A model generated the notes under the pieces. It worked only from the letters and a program-made list of their open reading frames with translations. It did no database searches and was not told the DNA's origin. The position numbers and the translations under genes are program-made. A DNA stretch of 64,000 nucleotides from Deltaproteobacteria bacterium UBA6106 (GTDB lineage: Bacteria > Desulfobacterota > Syntrophorhabdia > Syntrophorhabdales > Syntrophorhabdaceae), in assembly GCA_002428485.1 (NCBI GenBank), contig DIWM01000017.1, forward strand, positions 44,807 to 108,806. Direction: 5' to 3'. Of this stretch, positions 54,586 through 63,898 are shown piece after piece. Within the stretch, counting starts at the first letter, position 1. Each line of letters opens with the position of its first letter.

Positions 54586-55083
54586 CTAAGCATTTTTCAT
54601 CTGTTTTAAGAGCGGTTCAATGCCGCCGCATTCCAGGACCCTGAGCATCTCATCGGGAAAGGCCTGAAAATCGAGAACCTTGCCGGTTGTATGGTTTATC
54701 ACCTTCCGGTCGGCAAGGTTTACTTCTGCCTCGTCGCCGTCGTTGCCGAGCGAAGCGGCGCCCGGGCAGACAATGGCAGGAAGGCCGATCGCTATGGAGT
54801 TTCTGTAGAATATCCGGGCAAAGGATTCCGCTACCACGGCTCCGATCCCGAGCGCCTTAAGGGCTGCAGGCGCCGTCTCCCTGCTGGAGCCGCACCCGAA
54901 GTTGCGGCCCGCCAGGATCATATCCCCAGGGCTTGCCTTTTGTGCAAACCCGGGGCGCACCTCCTCGAAGGCGTGACTTTTCAATTCGTCCATGGGGAGA
55001 TTTATATACTTCCCTGACGTCATCACATCGGTATCTACGTTATCGCCGAACTTCCAGACCCGGCCTTTTATTTTGCCGATCAC
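54586..55083 (-). CDS. leuD: Isopropylmalate dehydratase/homoaconitase-type small subunit
   Basis: This 165-residue swivel domain has GRNFGCGSSRETAPAALKAL and FARIFYRNSIAIGLPAIVCPG, the family core. It pairs with the large subunit upstream (12-base gap) to hydrate/dehydrate a 2- or 3-substituted malate. Length fits the archaeal/bacterial LeuD2-type class. Confidence 0.88.
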   Translation of the reverse strand: MIGKIKGRVWKFGDNVDTDVMTSGKYINLPMDELKSHAFEEVRPGFAQKASPGDMILAGRNFGCGSSRETAPAALKALGIGAVVAESFARIFYRNSIAIGLPAIVCPGAASLGNDGDEAEVNLADRKVINHTTGKVLDFQAFPDEMLRVLECGGIEPLLKQMKNA

Positions 55084-55095
55084 GGTATTCCTCCC

Positions 55096-56349
55096 CTATA
55101 GCCCTCTCGGGTCAGTGATTCTGCCTGTTATTGCAGATGCGGCAACGGTTGCAGGAGACGCCAGGTAAAGCTCCGATTCAGGGCTGCCCATCCTGCCTTT
55201 AAAGTTTCTGTTGATTGTGGCGATGCAGGCCTCCCCCGATGCAAGCAGGCCCATGTGCCCGCCCATGCAGGGACCGCAGCCGGCATTGCAGATAATGGCG
55301 CCAGACTCGGACAGGCTAATCATGATGCCTTCCCGAACGGCGTCCCGATACACTTCCCATGATGCCGGTATCACAAGCATCCGGACATCGGGATGGACCT
55401 TCTTCCCGGCCATCACTTCAGCCGCCATCCTCAGGTCTTCCAGCCTTGCATTGGTGCAGGAACTGAGGAGAGCCTGGTGGATCTTTATATCACCGGCCTT
55501 CGAGACCGGCCTCACATTGTCCACAGAGAAAGGGAACGCCACCTGGGGTTCCAATCCGGAAACATCTTCATGATATACGGCTTCATAGGGGGCATCGCTG
55601 TCGGCGGCAACCGCACTGTAAGGATTCTTGGTCCTTTCCCTGAGATAGTCTGTTGTCTTTTTATCGGTTTCAAAAAAGGCGAACTTTGCCCCTATCTCCA
55701 CAGCCATATTGCACATGGTTATCCGGCTGGCGATGCTCATATCATTGCATGCCGTGCCCGCGAACTCTACCGCCTTGTACTGGGCTGCCTCGACAGAGTG
55801 CTTGCCTGCAAGGCTCAGAATAACGTCCTTCGAAGACACCCTCGGAGGGAGGCTGCCTTCGATGATGAATTTGATGGTCTCGGGCACCTTGAACCAGAGC
55901 TTGCCCGTCGTAAAGACATAGGCCATCTCTGAGTGTCCGATCCCTGAAGCGGCCGCACCCAGAGCACCGTAGCTGATCGTGTGAGAATCGGCCCCTACAA
56001 CCAGCATGCCCGGCAGGATATGCCCTTTCTCGATGAGCACCTGGTGGCACACGCCGGCGTTCTGGCCGTAAAAGTGCTTTATGCCGAGCTTTTTTACGGC
56101 AGCCCTGATGAACTTGTACGTTTCCGCGTCTCTCACCGTGGGCGGAGGGTTCCAGTGGTCAAGGACGCATACTATCTTATCGGGGTCCCAGACCCTGTCC
56201 ACGCCTGCCCTGAACAGGACCTCGCATACCGGCCCCATGGAATCGTGGACCATTGCCAGATCAATATCTGCCATCACGTACTCACCCGGCTTTACGGCCT
56301 CTTTTCCTGAGGCCCTCGCCAGGATCTTTTGTGCTACGGTTGCCCCCAT
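55096..56349 (-). CDS. leuC: Isopropylmalate dehydratase/homoaconitase-type large subunit
   Basis: This protein is 417 residues from ATG 56349, with AAGGAG 8 bases before; a start at 56415 lacks a site. Cluster cysteines are in SSCTNARLEDL and CNAGCGPCMGGH, so a 4Fe-4S cluster forms. DSHTISYGALGAAASGIGHS is the substrate region. The short two-subunit form includes isopropylmalate, homoaconitate, citraconate and dimethylmalate enzymes; substrate cannot be fixed from sequence. Confidence 0.88.
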   Translation of the reverse strand: MGATVAQKILARASGKEAVKPGEYVMADIDLAMVHDSMGPVCEVLFRAGVDRVWDPDKIVCVLDHWNPPPTVRDAETYKFIRAAVKKLGIKHFYGQNAGVCHQVLIEKGHILPGMLVVGADSHTISYGALGAAASGIGHSEMAYVFTTGKLWFKVPETIKFIIEGSLPPRVSSKDVILSLAGKHSVEAAQYKAVEFAGTACNDMSIASRITMCNMAVEIGAKFAFFETDKKTTDYLRERTKNPYSAVAADSDAPYEAVYHEDVSGLEPQVAFPFSVDNVRPVSKAGDIKIHQALLSSCTNARLEDLRMAAEVMAGKKVHPDVRMLVIPASWEVYRDAVREGIMISLSESGAIICNAGCGPCMGGHMGLLASGEACIATINRNFKGRMGSPESELYLASPATVAASAITGRITDPRGL

Positions 56350-56421
56350 TCGCCCGTCTCCTTTCCTGGATTCTGAAACAAATGTTCTGCTTTGTTCATC
56401 TTTTTTTTTAGCCACCCATTT

Positions 56422-57807
56422 TTACGTAGAGGATATTCTCAGTATCTCAAAAAACCTCTCCAGGTCAGCTGTTCTATCAAGGCCCTGTATGATTGCAAGC
56501 AATTCATCTGTCTCGTTGCCCTCAAAGACAGAGCTGCTCAATTGCCAAAATTTGGCGATCAGTTCGTTTTGGCTCATTGGGTTTTCCGGCTCACCTTTGG
56601 GGACGCTCACCTTGTGGGCGTAGGTCTCCCCATTGTCGAGCTGTATAACGATCTCGGTCAAAAGGTCAACCGCCCCATGGCCCCATTGAGCGGGGTGTTC
56701 AAAATGTATGCATGGTATCAGCTTTTGCCATGAGGCCTCCTGAACTTCCTGATCGGTGAAATCGCGCATGGTGATCTCGCCGTTCATAATCGACTTCGCA
56801 ATGCAATACTCCATGCTGAATTTCGCCTCATAGGCTGTTTTGGGCCTGTGCGCCGTGGTCATGCCCAATACAAGCGGGTTGACCTTGCATGTGATCGAAG
56901 CGACCTGTTCCGGCCGGATGCTGTATCTCTGCTTCAGATATAATATGGCGTCGATAGTCGGATGGGTGGCACGGCAACAGGGATAAGGTTTGAATCCCAA
57001 CCCGGTCGATATGATCCACCATTCCTTGCCCAGGTCATCGACAGGCATCATACCTGAAACCTGCCCTCCGCTGAAGACTTCGCAGAAGCTGGCCTTTCCG
57101 TCAAGAACCGACTGGTTGCCTGTAAAGCCGCTTTGAGCAAGCGTAGCCGCGATCACACCGTTGCGCGCCGCATTTCCTGCGTGCATCGTCTTGGTCATGG
57201 TCTCCACGTTCTTTTTTAAGCCGCTTGCCAGCGATGAGGCGATGCCCAAGGCTGAGCAGGTCTGAGAAACATCGAGCTGCAGAACCTTCGCACAGGCTGC
57301 CGCCGCTCCAAGAGTACCCAGTATCGGCGTCGGATACCAGCCGATCGCAGGTATTGACTGGCCGATGGCGGCCCCGATGCGATAGGTTGTCTCCATGCCG
57401 GCCAGATAAGAAAGAAGGAGGTCCCGGCCCGACAGCTTAAGCCTTTCCACGACAGCGAGCGCTGCCGGCAAAATGCACGTTGTGGGGTGAATGTTGTAGC
57501 GGGCAGCGTTCGCAAAGGTATCATCGAAATCGAGGGCGTGGCCCATTGACCCGTTTATGAGGGATGCCAGCTCTGCCGTTGTCATAAACCCCTGGCAGAT
57601 GCCGCTTGCTTCCATCTTCGCGGCAAGGCCTTTCGCATACTGTGCAAGAATTGCGACTACCGGTTCCGAAGCCCCTGCGATGGCAACGCCAAGCCAGTCG
57701 AGCACCCCCTGTTTTGCGATAATAATCGCTTCGGGCGGGATGTCTTCGTAGGCGGCATCTACGATAAATCCGGCGATCCTTGCCGTATTGGAATTTTCAT
57801 CAATCAT
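56422..57807 (-). CDS. MmgE/PrpD-family dehydratase-like enzyme (paralogue 2)
   Basis: This 461-residue protein has QGVLDWLGVAIAGASEPVV, GSMGHALDFDDTF, IHPTTCILPAALAVVERL and FKPYPCCRATH, all typical of the family. It lies 12 bases after paralogue 3 and 72 before leuC, so it is in the same operon. It differs more from paralogues 1 and 3 than those do from each other, which suggests distinct reactions. Confidence 0.85.
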   Translation of the reverse strand: MIDENSNTARIAGFIVDAAYEDIPPEAIIIAKQGVLDWLGVAIAGASEPVVAILAQYAKGLAAKMEASGICQGFMTTAELASLINGSMGHALDFDDTFANAARYNIHPTTCILPAALAVVERLKLSGRDLLLSYLAGMETTYRIGAAIGQSIPAIGWYPTPILGTLGAAAACAKVLQLDVSQTCSALGIASSLASGLKKNVETMTKTMHAGNAARNGVIAATLAQSGFTGNQSVLDGKASFCEVFSGGQVSGMMPVDDLGKEWWIISTGLGFKPYPCCRATHPTIDAILYLKQRYSIRPEQVASITCKVNPLVLGMTTAHRPKTAYEAKFSMEYCIAKSIMNGEITMRDFTDQEVQEASWQKLIPCIHFEHPAQWGHGAVDLLTEIVIQLDNGETYAHKVSVPKGEPENPMSQNELIAKFWQLSSSVFEGNETDELLAIIQGLDRTADLERFFEILRISST

Positions 57808-57819
57808 TTTAAATCCTTA

Positions 57820-59217
57820 TTAACCCTGTTTTTCAAATACCATGAGCCGGTTTAATTCCTGAACGTCGTTCGCTTTGTCAAGGGAAAAGGTCGCCTGTAT
57901 AATTCTGTCTATGTGCCCCGTGGACATATAGGGCGCAGCCATATCGGTAAATTTTGCTGTCAGCTCTTCATCGCTCATCGGGTTTTTGGGGTGCCCCTTT
58001 GCAAAATCAACCTGGCATGAATGCTTCTGCCCCTGCTTAGTCGCTATCTCTGATGTACCTGCCGTGAGGAACAGATGGTCAAGGCGGGGATCCCCCTCGA
58101 AAACAACCTTGTCGATGAGCTCGCGCACCCGTGGGTCGGAATACCTTTCCGGGCTGAATTGGGCCGGCCCCAGCTGACGTTCCAAGATTGCCATTGCCGT
58201 GAGATAATGCGAACTGTGGTCCGCCGTTTCCTTGTTGTGGGGATATTTTTTTGCCGGGTCGCCTGTGTGGCGCGCACAGCGCGTGCTTGCGGTGATCCGG
58301 ACGGCCGCCACGTCTTCAGGCTTTATATCCTTTTCTTTTACCAGTTGCAGGGTTGCGGACAGGTGCCCCTGGGCCGAGTAATCAGAGATTATCGACTTGA
58401 TGCATGCCTCCATGATCGTGTACCGCCGCCCGGGATTCACAAGCCTGAGCGGCTCATATTCGCCCGAGAGAACCGTTGCAATAAAGCCGTCGTGTCCCTC
58501 AAAAACATTTTCAGGGCCCGTAAACCCCTGGCGGGCCATCATTGCGGCCAGAATGCCCCCATACGCCATTGCCGGGAACCGCAGGTTCTTGGTCATCGTA
58601 TATTCCTCTCCCGAGGCGTCGAGAATGCCCAATACCGCATGCGTGCTGCCGGATATCCCCACTGCGTTCACCACCTGACCTGCGTCAAGCCCCAGGATCC
58701 GTCCGGCCACAAAAGGCATGATATAGGCACCCCTTGTATCCCCGTTCCAGCCTCGTTGTTCCATTTCCCGCCCAACGATCCCCTCGAGGAACCGGTTTGA
58801 AAGATCATAGCCCAGAACGATCGCTGCAATCGTTTCAAGCCCTGAAAGGCCTTGCCTTTCTGCCAGGGCCAGAATAGGCGGAATGACTTCGCTTGGATGA
58901 TAGCCGACGCGGAAGCTGCTGCCTGCATCTATGACAACCGCGTCGTTATAATCGAGGTACCTCGTCATCACGCCATTTGCCAATGTCGCGTTAAGGCAGG
59001 ACGTTCTGATGCCGCTGCCCACAATCGTTGCTTCCTGAGGGCCGGCCAGTTCGGTGATCACTTTGTGAAGCGACCTGTTTGCGTCGCTTGCATAGCCGCC
59101 GATAGCGCATCCCAAAGTGTCCAATAGCAAACGCTCTGTTTGGTGAATAACATGGGGAGGAATGTCCCGGGCGTCGAAACCCAGGACCTCCTCAGCGAGC
59201 TGCCTTGATAAGCTCAT
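57820..59217 (-). CDS. MmgE/PrpD-family dehydratase-like enzyme (paralogue 3)
   Basis: This 465-residue protein has LDTLGCAIGGYASDANRS, GVMTRYLDYNDAVV and RGAYIMPFVAGRILGLDAGQ. It resembles paralogue 1 closely in the region TILGNGIMTRYLDYND and in the C-terminal DKVVFEGDP/DKVTVEAN segments, so the two probably arose by duplication. It overlaps the short gene upstream by 4 bases. Confidence 0.85.
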   Translation of the reverse strand: MSLSRQLAEEVLGFDARDIPPHVIHQTERLLLDTLGCAIGGYASDANRSLHKVITELAGPQEATIVGSGIRTSCLNATLANGVMTRYLDYNDAVVIDAGSSFRVGYHPSEVIPPILALAERQGLSGLETIAAIVLGYDLSNRFLEGIVGREMEQRGWNGDTRGAYIMPFVAGRILGLDAGQVVNAVGISGSTHAVLGILDASGEEYTMTKNLRFPAMAYGGILAAMMARQGFTGPENVFEGHDGFIATVLSGEYEPLRLVNPGRRYTIMEACIKSIISDYSAQGHLSATLQLVKEKDIKPEDVAAVRITASTRCARHTGDPAKKYPHNKETADHSSHYLTAMAILERQLGPAQFSPERYSDPRVRELIDKVVFEGDPRLDHLFLTAGTSEIATKQGQKHSCQVDFAKGHPKNPMSDEELTAKFTDMAAPYMSTGHIDRIIQATFSLDKANDVQELNRLMVFEKQG

Positions 59218-59396
59218 ATTTTCACTCCTTCCATAAAATATTTCCTCACGCCAAACTTGGGCGCAGGCTGCATATTGGCCCCTGCCTGCTTATATACGTA
59301 TTCCGTAATTTCCTTGGGGCCCGGATAGGCGACCGGGCAATCCAGCCTGGCCATTTTCTCCAGGAACACCGGGTCTTTGCACATCTCTTCGGTCAC
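59214..59396 (-). CDS. Short protein resembling the tail of a TctC-type binding protein
   Basis: Sixty residues starting from GTG 59396, with AAGGGGC before it. FLEKMARLDCPVAYPGPKEI and TEYVYKQ resemble the C-terminal end of tripartite-tricarboxylate (TctC) solute-binding proteins; the N-terminal 270 residues are absent. It overlaps paralogue 3 by 4 bases. Either a decayed TctC gene or a small coupling protein; family match is weak. Confidence 0.4.
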   Translation of the reverse strand: MTEEMCKDPVFLEKMARLDCPVAYPGPKEITEYVYKQAGANMQPAPKFGVRKYFMEGVKI

Positions 59397-59842
59397 TTTT
59401 GCCCCTTATGTAGTTTCCTTGTAGTCGCAAATATAAATATATTGTTTAATATATCATATGAAAATACTAGACGATAGAAACCTTGTCAAGGAATATTTTC
59501 AATACAGTCGATTATAACCATTGCTTTAACATTGCACCGTAAATACAGTTTATTCAACACGCCTATCTTGGTTCTCCTATAAACACTTCCGACTACAAAG
59601 CACTGTAAATGGTGCCATGGAATTTAGCGTTGATTCATAAAGAGTGATTTTCTTGTTCATCATCTCATATGCTTCATATCTCACCCTGTGGCCATTCATC
59701 CTCACTCCCGGCATGCTCCATTAACATAATATATCTAAAAATATATTAAAAAGTACAAAATAACTTGACAGGTCGGACTGATACGTGTATGTATAAACAA
59801 TACAGAATTTTAAGAAACTAACAAGAAAGGAGGATTATTGCC
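59397..59842. promoter_or_regulatory. Divergent control region between PrpD operon and TRAP operon
   Basis: AT-rich. TTGACA at 59765-59770 is a likely -35 for the TRAP genes; the -10 is unclear (TATGTA after 17 bases or TATAAA after 21). TGTAT (59790-59794), AAACA, ATACA (59800-59804) forms an inverted repeat like a GntR-type operator. AATATAT units with inverted symmetry occur near 59430-59455 and 59728-59750. Shared control of uptake and breakdown is the natural reading. Confidence 0.45.
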
Positions 59843-60874
59843 ATGAAAAAACTGATGAGGGGTCTTGCAGTAGGCCTGTTTGTCATCATCTGGTTAGTGT
59901 ACGGCATTCCGGCCAGCGGGGCTGAGCAAACTTACAAGATACGCCTGACCTTATACTGGCCCCCTTCACATCACCTGGTAAAACTTTCCCACTTTTTCTC
60001 TGATCGCGTGAAGGAGTACACACAAGGAAAGGTCATCGTCGAAGTCTATCCCTCAGGACAGCTCTATTCCCAGGCAGAGTCGTTAAAGGCGGTTTCCATG
60101 GGTAGCATCGAAATGTCAGACGAATTTATGGGGAAGGCCGAGACCATCGATCCTTTGTGGGGTGTAGTCCAGACGAATATGTTTGTTTTGACTGACTACC
60201 AGATGCTTTGGAGGTACTTTGATCACCCCAAGTTCCGTCAGATCATCGGAGACCTGTATAGCAACAAGATGAAGGTCAAGCCGCTTTTTATCGTTGCCAG
60301 CGGGAGCTACATGATGCTGACAAACTCCAAAAACCCGGTCAGCAAGCCGGCCGATCTTAGTAAAAAGCTGATCCGCGTGCCTTCCAAGTCTATTTTGGAG
60401 ATGATCAACTATTGGGGCGGCAAGGGCGTGATCATGAGCTCCGGAGAGCAAATTATGGCCATGCAGGTAGGTACGGTGGATGGATCATGGACGAGCCTCG
60501 GGGATGGCGTCTCCCGCCAGATCTGGGACGTACAGAAATATGCAATGCTCTTTCAATCCAGCATCACTCACCCCTTCGTGATCAACATGAGGTTCTTCAA
60601 CAGCCTGCCCCCGGACATTCAAAAGGGAATAGAGAAGGCAGCAAAGGAGGCCGAGGATCACGGGAGAAAGGAACTGGAGAAAATAGAAGCAGAACAGGTG
60701 AAGGTCTTGAAATCCAAAATGACCGTACACGCCTTGACTGCTAAAGAAACGGAGGCGTGGGCACAGACGATCCAGCCCTTGATCGACCGGTGGGTGAAGA
60801 CAACAGGGGAAAAAGGGAAGACGCTGCGGGATGTAATGATGCAGGTACGAAAGGATGTCCTGGCCGGGAAATGA
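59843..60874 (+). CDS. dctP: TRAP transporter substrate-binding protein
   Basis: This 343-residue protein has a signal peptide (MKKLMRGLAVGLFVIIWLVY, cleavage near ASGA). DctP features: VEVYPSGQLYSQAESLKAVS, GSIEMSDEF, the Arg-containing KKLIRVPSKS segment that binds a carboxylate, and the TVDGSWTS hinge. AAAGGAGG precedes ATG. It binds an organic acid in the periplasm for DctQM. Facing the PrpD cluster, its ligand is probably that pathway's substrate. Confidence 0.9.
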   Translation: MKKLMRGLAVGLFVIIWLVYGIPASGAEQTYKIRLTLYWPPSHHLVKLSHFFSDRVKEYTQGKVIVEVYPSGQLYSQAESLKAVSMGSIEMSDEFMGKAETIDPLWGVVQTNMFVLTDYQMLWRYFDHPKFRQIIGDLYSNKMKVKPLFIVASGSYMMLTNSKNPVSKPADLSKKLIRVPSKSILEMINYWGGKGVIMSSGEQIMAMQVGTVDGSWTSLGDGVSRQIWDVQKYAMLFQSSITHPFVINMRFFNSLPPDIQKGIEKAAKEAEDHGRKELEKIEAEQVKVLKSKMTVHALTAKETEAWAQTIQPLIDRWVKTTGEKGKTLRDVMMQVRKDVLAGK

Positions 60875-60956
60875 TCTTGAAGGTGAGCGTTTAGTTCCGG
60901 AACACTATGCTCCGGGGCTAAACGCCTTGTAGCGACTTTTGTTTAGGGGTGCACGC

Positions 60957-61472
60957 ATGAGGTCTGATAACATCTTGCTTGTCCTGATAGAGCGGCTGAG
61001 CAGTTTGGGGACTGTGTTCGCCTCCGTGGGCTACGCCGTGATGACCGCGGGGGTCTTTGTGTCCGTTGTCTTCCGGTATGTTTTTTTGAGTCCTATGGGG
61101 TGGGCCGAAGAAGTAACGCGATTCCTGCTGGTCTGGTGCGTCATGCTCGGCATGGCATACACGCTGCAGCAGGGACGGCACATCAGGGTAACGACCCTGG
61201 TCAGAAACTTTTCCCCGAAGGTACAGAGGGCATTGGAATTTATCGGCGGCCTGATCGCATTGGCCGTATTGTGTGTTTTTGTTTTCAAGAGCTACCAGTT
61301 TACCGCTTTTACGAAAGATATCGGAGAGGTTTCGCAGGGATCCCTTGGAATCCCGCTCTGGTGCGCTAATGTAGCGCTCCCGATCGGGGGGGGCCTATTT
61401 ATCCTGCAATATCTTGTGGAATTATCGAAGATCCTCATGGGGGTCAAAGGAAAAGAAGTACATGGACATTAG
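60957..61472 (+). CDS. dctQ: TRAP transporter small permease
   Basis: This protein is 171 residues from ATG 60957 (AGGGGTGCACGC before). Four hydrophobic segments and the family pattern MGWAEEVTRFLLVWCVMLGM are visible. It pairs with the large permease. Confidence 0.88.
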   Translation: MRSDNILLVLIERLSSLGTVFASVGYAVMTAGVFVSVVFRYVFLSPMGWAEEVTRFLLVWCVMLGMAYTLQQGRHIRVTTLVRNFSPKVQRALEFIGGLIALAVLCVFVFKSYQFTAFTKDIGEVSQGSLGIPLWCANVALPIGGGLFILQYLVELSKILMGVKGKEVHGH

Positions 61473-61514
61473 CGCTATAAGGCTGCAAGCTTTACCGCCG
61501 GAGAGGCGGACGGC

Positions 61515-62786
61515 ATGACGGACGGTATCTGGGTTTTTCCGCTTCTCCTTTTTCTTTTATTGTTCGGTCTTCCTATCGGCATTGCGCTCTTTACGTCTGC
61601 CCTGTTAGCTTTGCTGGTCAACAACTTCGACGTCATGAACATGGCCCATACCATGTATCAGACATTGGATAGCTTTCTTCTGTCCTCTCTTCCGCTCTTT
61701 ATGCTCATGGCGAACATCCTCTTCCGCGCGAATATCGGAGAGGACCTTTTCGATCTCCTGAATGTTTTCCTGCGAAGGATACGGGGCGGCCTGTCGCTTT
61801 CGGCCCTCGCGGCCTGCGGCTTGTTCGCTGCGATATCCGGTTCCAGCGCTGCTACGGTTCTGACTATCGGCATTGTTGCAATCCCTGCCATGTTGTCCCG
61901 GGGATATGACAGAAAGTTGGTGTTTGGAGCCCTGGGATCGGGAGGATTGCTGGGCGTGCTGATCCCTCCGAGCGGGTGGATGATCATTTATGGCGACATC
62001 GCAGAGGTTTCAGTGGGAAAATTGTTCCTGGCAGGGGTGATCCCGGGCCTGATGCTCCTGGGGATCTTTATGATCGTAGCCTATATACAGTCCAGAAGGA
62101 CCCGCATGCAACCCATGGAGCCTGCCACCTGGCCAGAAAAAAAGGCGGCGCTGCGGCGTGCTTTTCCGGCGATCTGGCTGCCGCCCATCATACTTGGCGG
62201 CATTTATTCCGGCATCTTCACGCCAACGGAATCCGCCGCCGTTGGCTGCGTGTATGCCGCCGCCATTTCAGTAAGGCGGCTGAAGGTAAAAGATTTCTGG
62301 CCCATATTCAAGGACACTGTCATTGCAACGTCCATGCTTTTTCTTGTGATCAAGACAGCAGTGGTCTTCGGCTCATCGCTGACCATGATGCAGATCCCTC
62401 AAAAGCTGGCTGCGATTGTTGTACAGGCGGGCCTGACGCCTGTCCCGTTCATCATCGTCATGTCCCTGGTCTATTTTGTGCTTGGACTGTTTGTTGACGG
62501 GATATGCATGCTGCTTTTGACCCTCCCTATTATCCTGCCCATTCTCGGCGCTTTGAACATCGACCTGATATGGTTCTGCATCATCGTGGTGGTCAACATG
62601 GAGATCGGGTGCATCAGCCCGCCCTTCGGCGTCAACCTCTTCGTCCTGATGGGTATCGTGAAAGACGCTGAGCTGCCGGAGATCTTGCACGGGCTGCTGC
62701 CGTTCTTCCTCGGCCTGGTAGCTTTTCTGATCATTGTTATAAGCTTCCCGATCCTGTCAACCTGGCTGCCGGTCTTTCTAAAGTAG
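61515..62786 (+). CDS. dctM: TRAP transporter large permease
   Basis: This 423-residue protein has about 12 membrane helices. DctM patterns: LPLFMLMANILFRANIGEDL, SGSSAATVLTIGIVAIPAM, IPPSGWMIIYG, and GCISPPFGVNLFVLMGI at the end. It drives organic-acid uptake on the sodium or proton gradient. It follows dctQ by 42 bases and completes a full TRAP set. Confidence 0.92.
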   Translation: MTDGIWVFPLLLFLLLFGLPIGIALFTSALLALLVNNFDVMNMAHTMYQTLDSFLLSSLPLFMLMANILFRANIGEDLFDLLNVFLRRIRGGLSLSALAACGLFAAISGSSAATVLTIGIVAIPAMLSRGYDRKLVFGALGSGGLLGVLIPPSGWMIIYGDIAEVSVGKLFLAGVIPGLMLLGIFMIVAYIQSRRTRMQPMEPATWPEKKAALRRAFPAIWLPPIILGGIYSGIFTPTESAAVGCVYAAAISVRRLKVKDFWPIFKDTVIATSMLFLVIKTAVVFGSSLTMMQIPQKLAAIVVQAGLTPVPFIIVMSLVYFVLGLFVDGICMLLLTLPIILPILGALNIDLIWFCIIVVVNMEIGCISPPFGVNLFVLMGIVKDAELPEILHGLLPFFLGLVAFLIIVISFPILSTWLPVFLK

Positions 62787-62812
62787 CGTCTCGCAGCGCG
62801 ACGGTCCGCTCA

Positions 62813-63898
62813 TCAAGCCAGCCTGATCTGAGGCGGGTTGATCGCCCCGTACTTTCGCTTGTTCGCAGTCATCTCGATAGCTTGCTTCACACTCTCGATT
62901 CCCTCGAGCGTATGCGTAATGAGCGGAGCAAGGTTGATCCTTTTGTCCGCTACCAGACCAACTACCCACGCGACCTCTTTATCTGAGCAGATCCTTACGC
63001 TTTTGTACTGGACACCCCTGCTTAACGGCGCGGTATCCAGGCCGGCGCCGCCGCTCACCTGAAGGCCGACTACTATGATCGTGCCGCAGTCCCGTACTGC
63101 CCTGGCAGCGGCAGTCAACGTCGCATTTCCTGCAAGGCCGAACTTAGGATTTCCCCCGGCGCAATCAAACACCACGTCCGCCCCCACTCCATTGGTGGCG
63201 TCGAGGATCGATTTTGCCGAATCGCAGGCGCTCGCGTCAATGGTGACATCTGCCCCGAGCCGGCGGGAGAGACCCAACAATTCACCCCGTATATCCGATG
63301 CGATCACCTTCCCCGCCCCCAAGAAGCGGATCAACTGCAGGCAGTTCAGTCCCATCACGCCCTGACCAAGCACGGCCACGGTGTCGCCTATCGAGATGCC
63401 GGCTGCCGCCACGTGGACGAAAGTGGCGAAAAGAGGCTCCAGGGCGGCAGCCTCGCTGTCTGTGACTGTTTCGGGAACTTTTACCAGAAAGCCTGCGGGT
63501 ACAACGGCATACTCTGCCAGACAACCGGATGTGTCAGTGCCCAGGTGCGGGCCCTTCAGACAGAGCGCTCCGTACCCGGCCTTGCAGAGGGCGCATTCAC
63601 CGCAGGGTATCATGTGTCCCCAGAAGACCCTGTCTCCCACCATAAGGTCGCTGACGCCCGCGCCTGCCTCAACCACCTCCCCGCAAAACTCGTGACCGAA
63701 CATCAGAAGCGGGCCGCGCTCCCGGCACCTGTCCTCCCACTTGCGGGCCTCGAGATCGCCCTCCAGGAACAATGAGGTCTCGGTGACGCTGAGCTGCAGC
63801 ATTCTGATCCTCAGGAGCACAGTCCCCGGCTTCGGCGCGGGAACAGGGATCTCGTCAAGCCGGATATCTCCGCGGCCATATACTCTCCAAGCTTTCAT
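62813..63898 (-). CDS. Medium-chain zinc-type alcohol dehydrogenase lacking a catalytic Cys ligand
   Basis: This 361-residue MDR protein has GHEFCGEVVEAGAGV, GDRVFWGHM, a structural-zinc loop CGECALCKAGYGALC, and the Rossmann GQGVMGLNCLQLIRF. Where most zinc enzymes have CGICGTD, this one reads LSVTETS, so the first catalytic-zinc Cys is missing and the reaction may differ. Convergent with the TRAP operon, 26 bases apart. It may act on the transported acid pathway; unproven. Confidence 0.82.
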   Translation of the reverse strand: MKAWRVYGRGDIRLDEIPVPAPKPGTVLLRIRMLQLSVTETSLFLEGDLEARKWEDRCRERGPLLMFGHEFCGEVVEAGAGVSDLMVGDRVFWGHMIPCGECALCKAGYGALCLKGPHLGTDTSGCLAEYAVVPAGFLVKVPETVTDSEAAALEPLFATFVHVAAAGISIGDTVAVLGQGVMGLNCLQLIRFLGAGKVIASDIRGELLGLSRRLGADVTIDASACDSAKSILDATNGVGADVVFDCAGGNPKFGLAGNATLTAAARAVRDCGTIIVVGLQVSGGAGLDTAPLSRGVQYKSVRICSDKEVAWVVGLVADKRINLAPLITHTLEGIESVKQAIEMTANKRKYGAINPPQIRLA

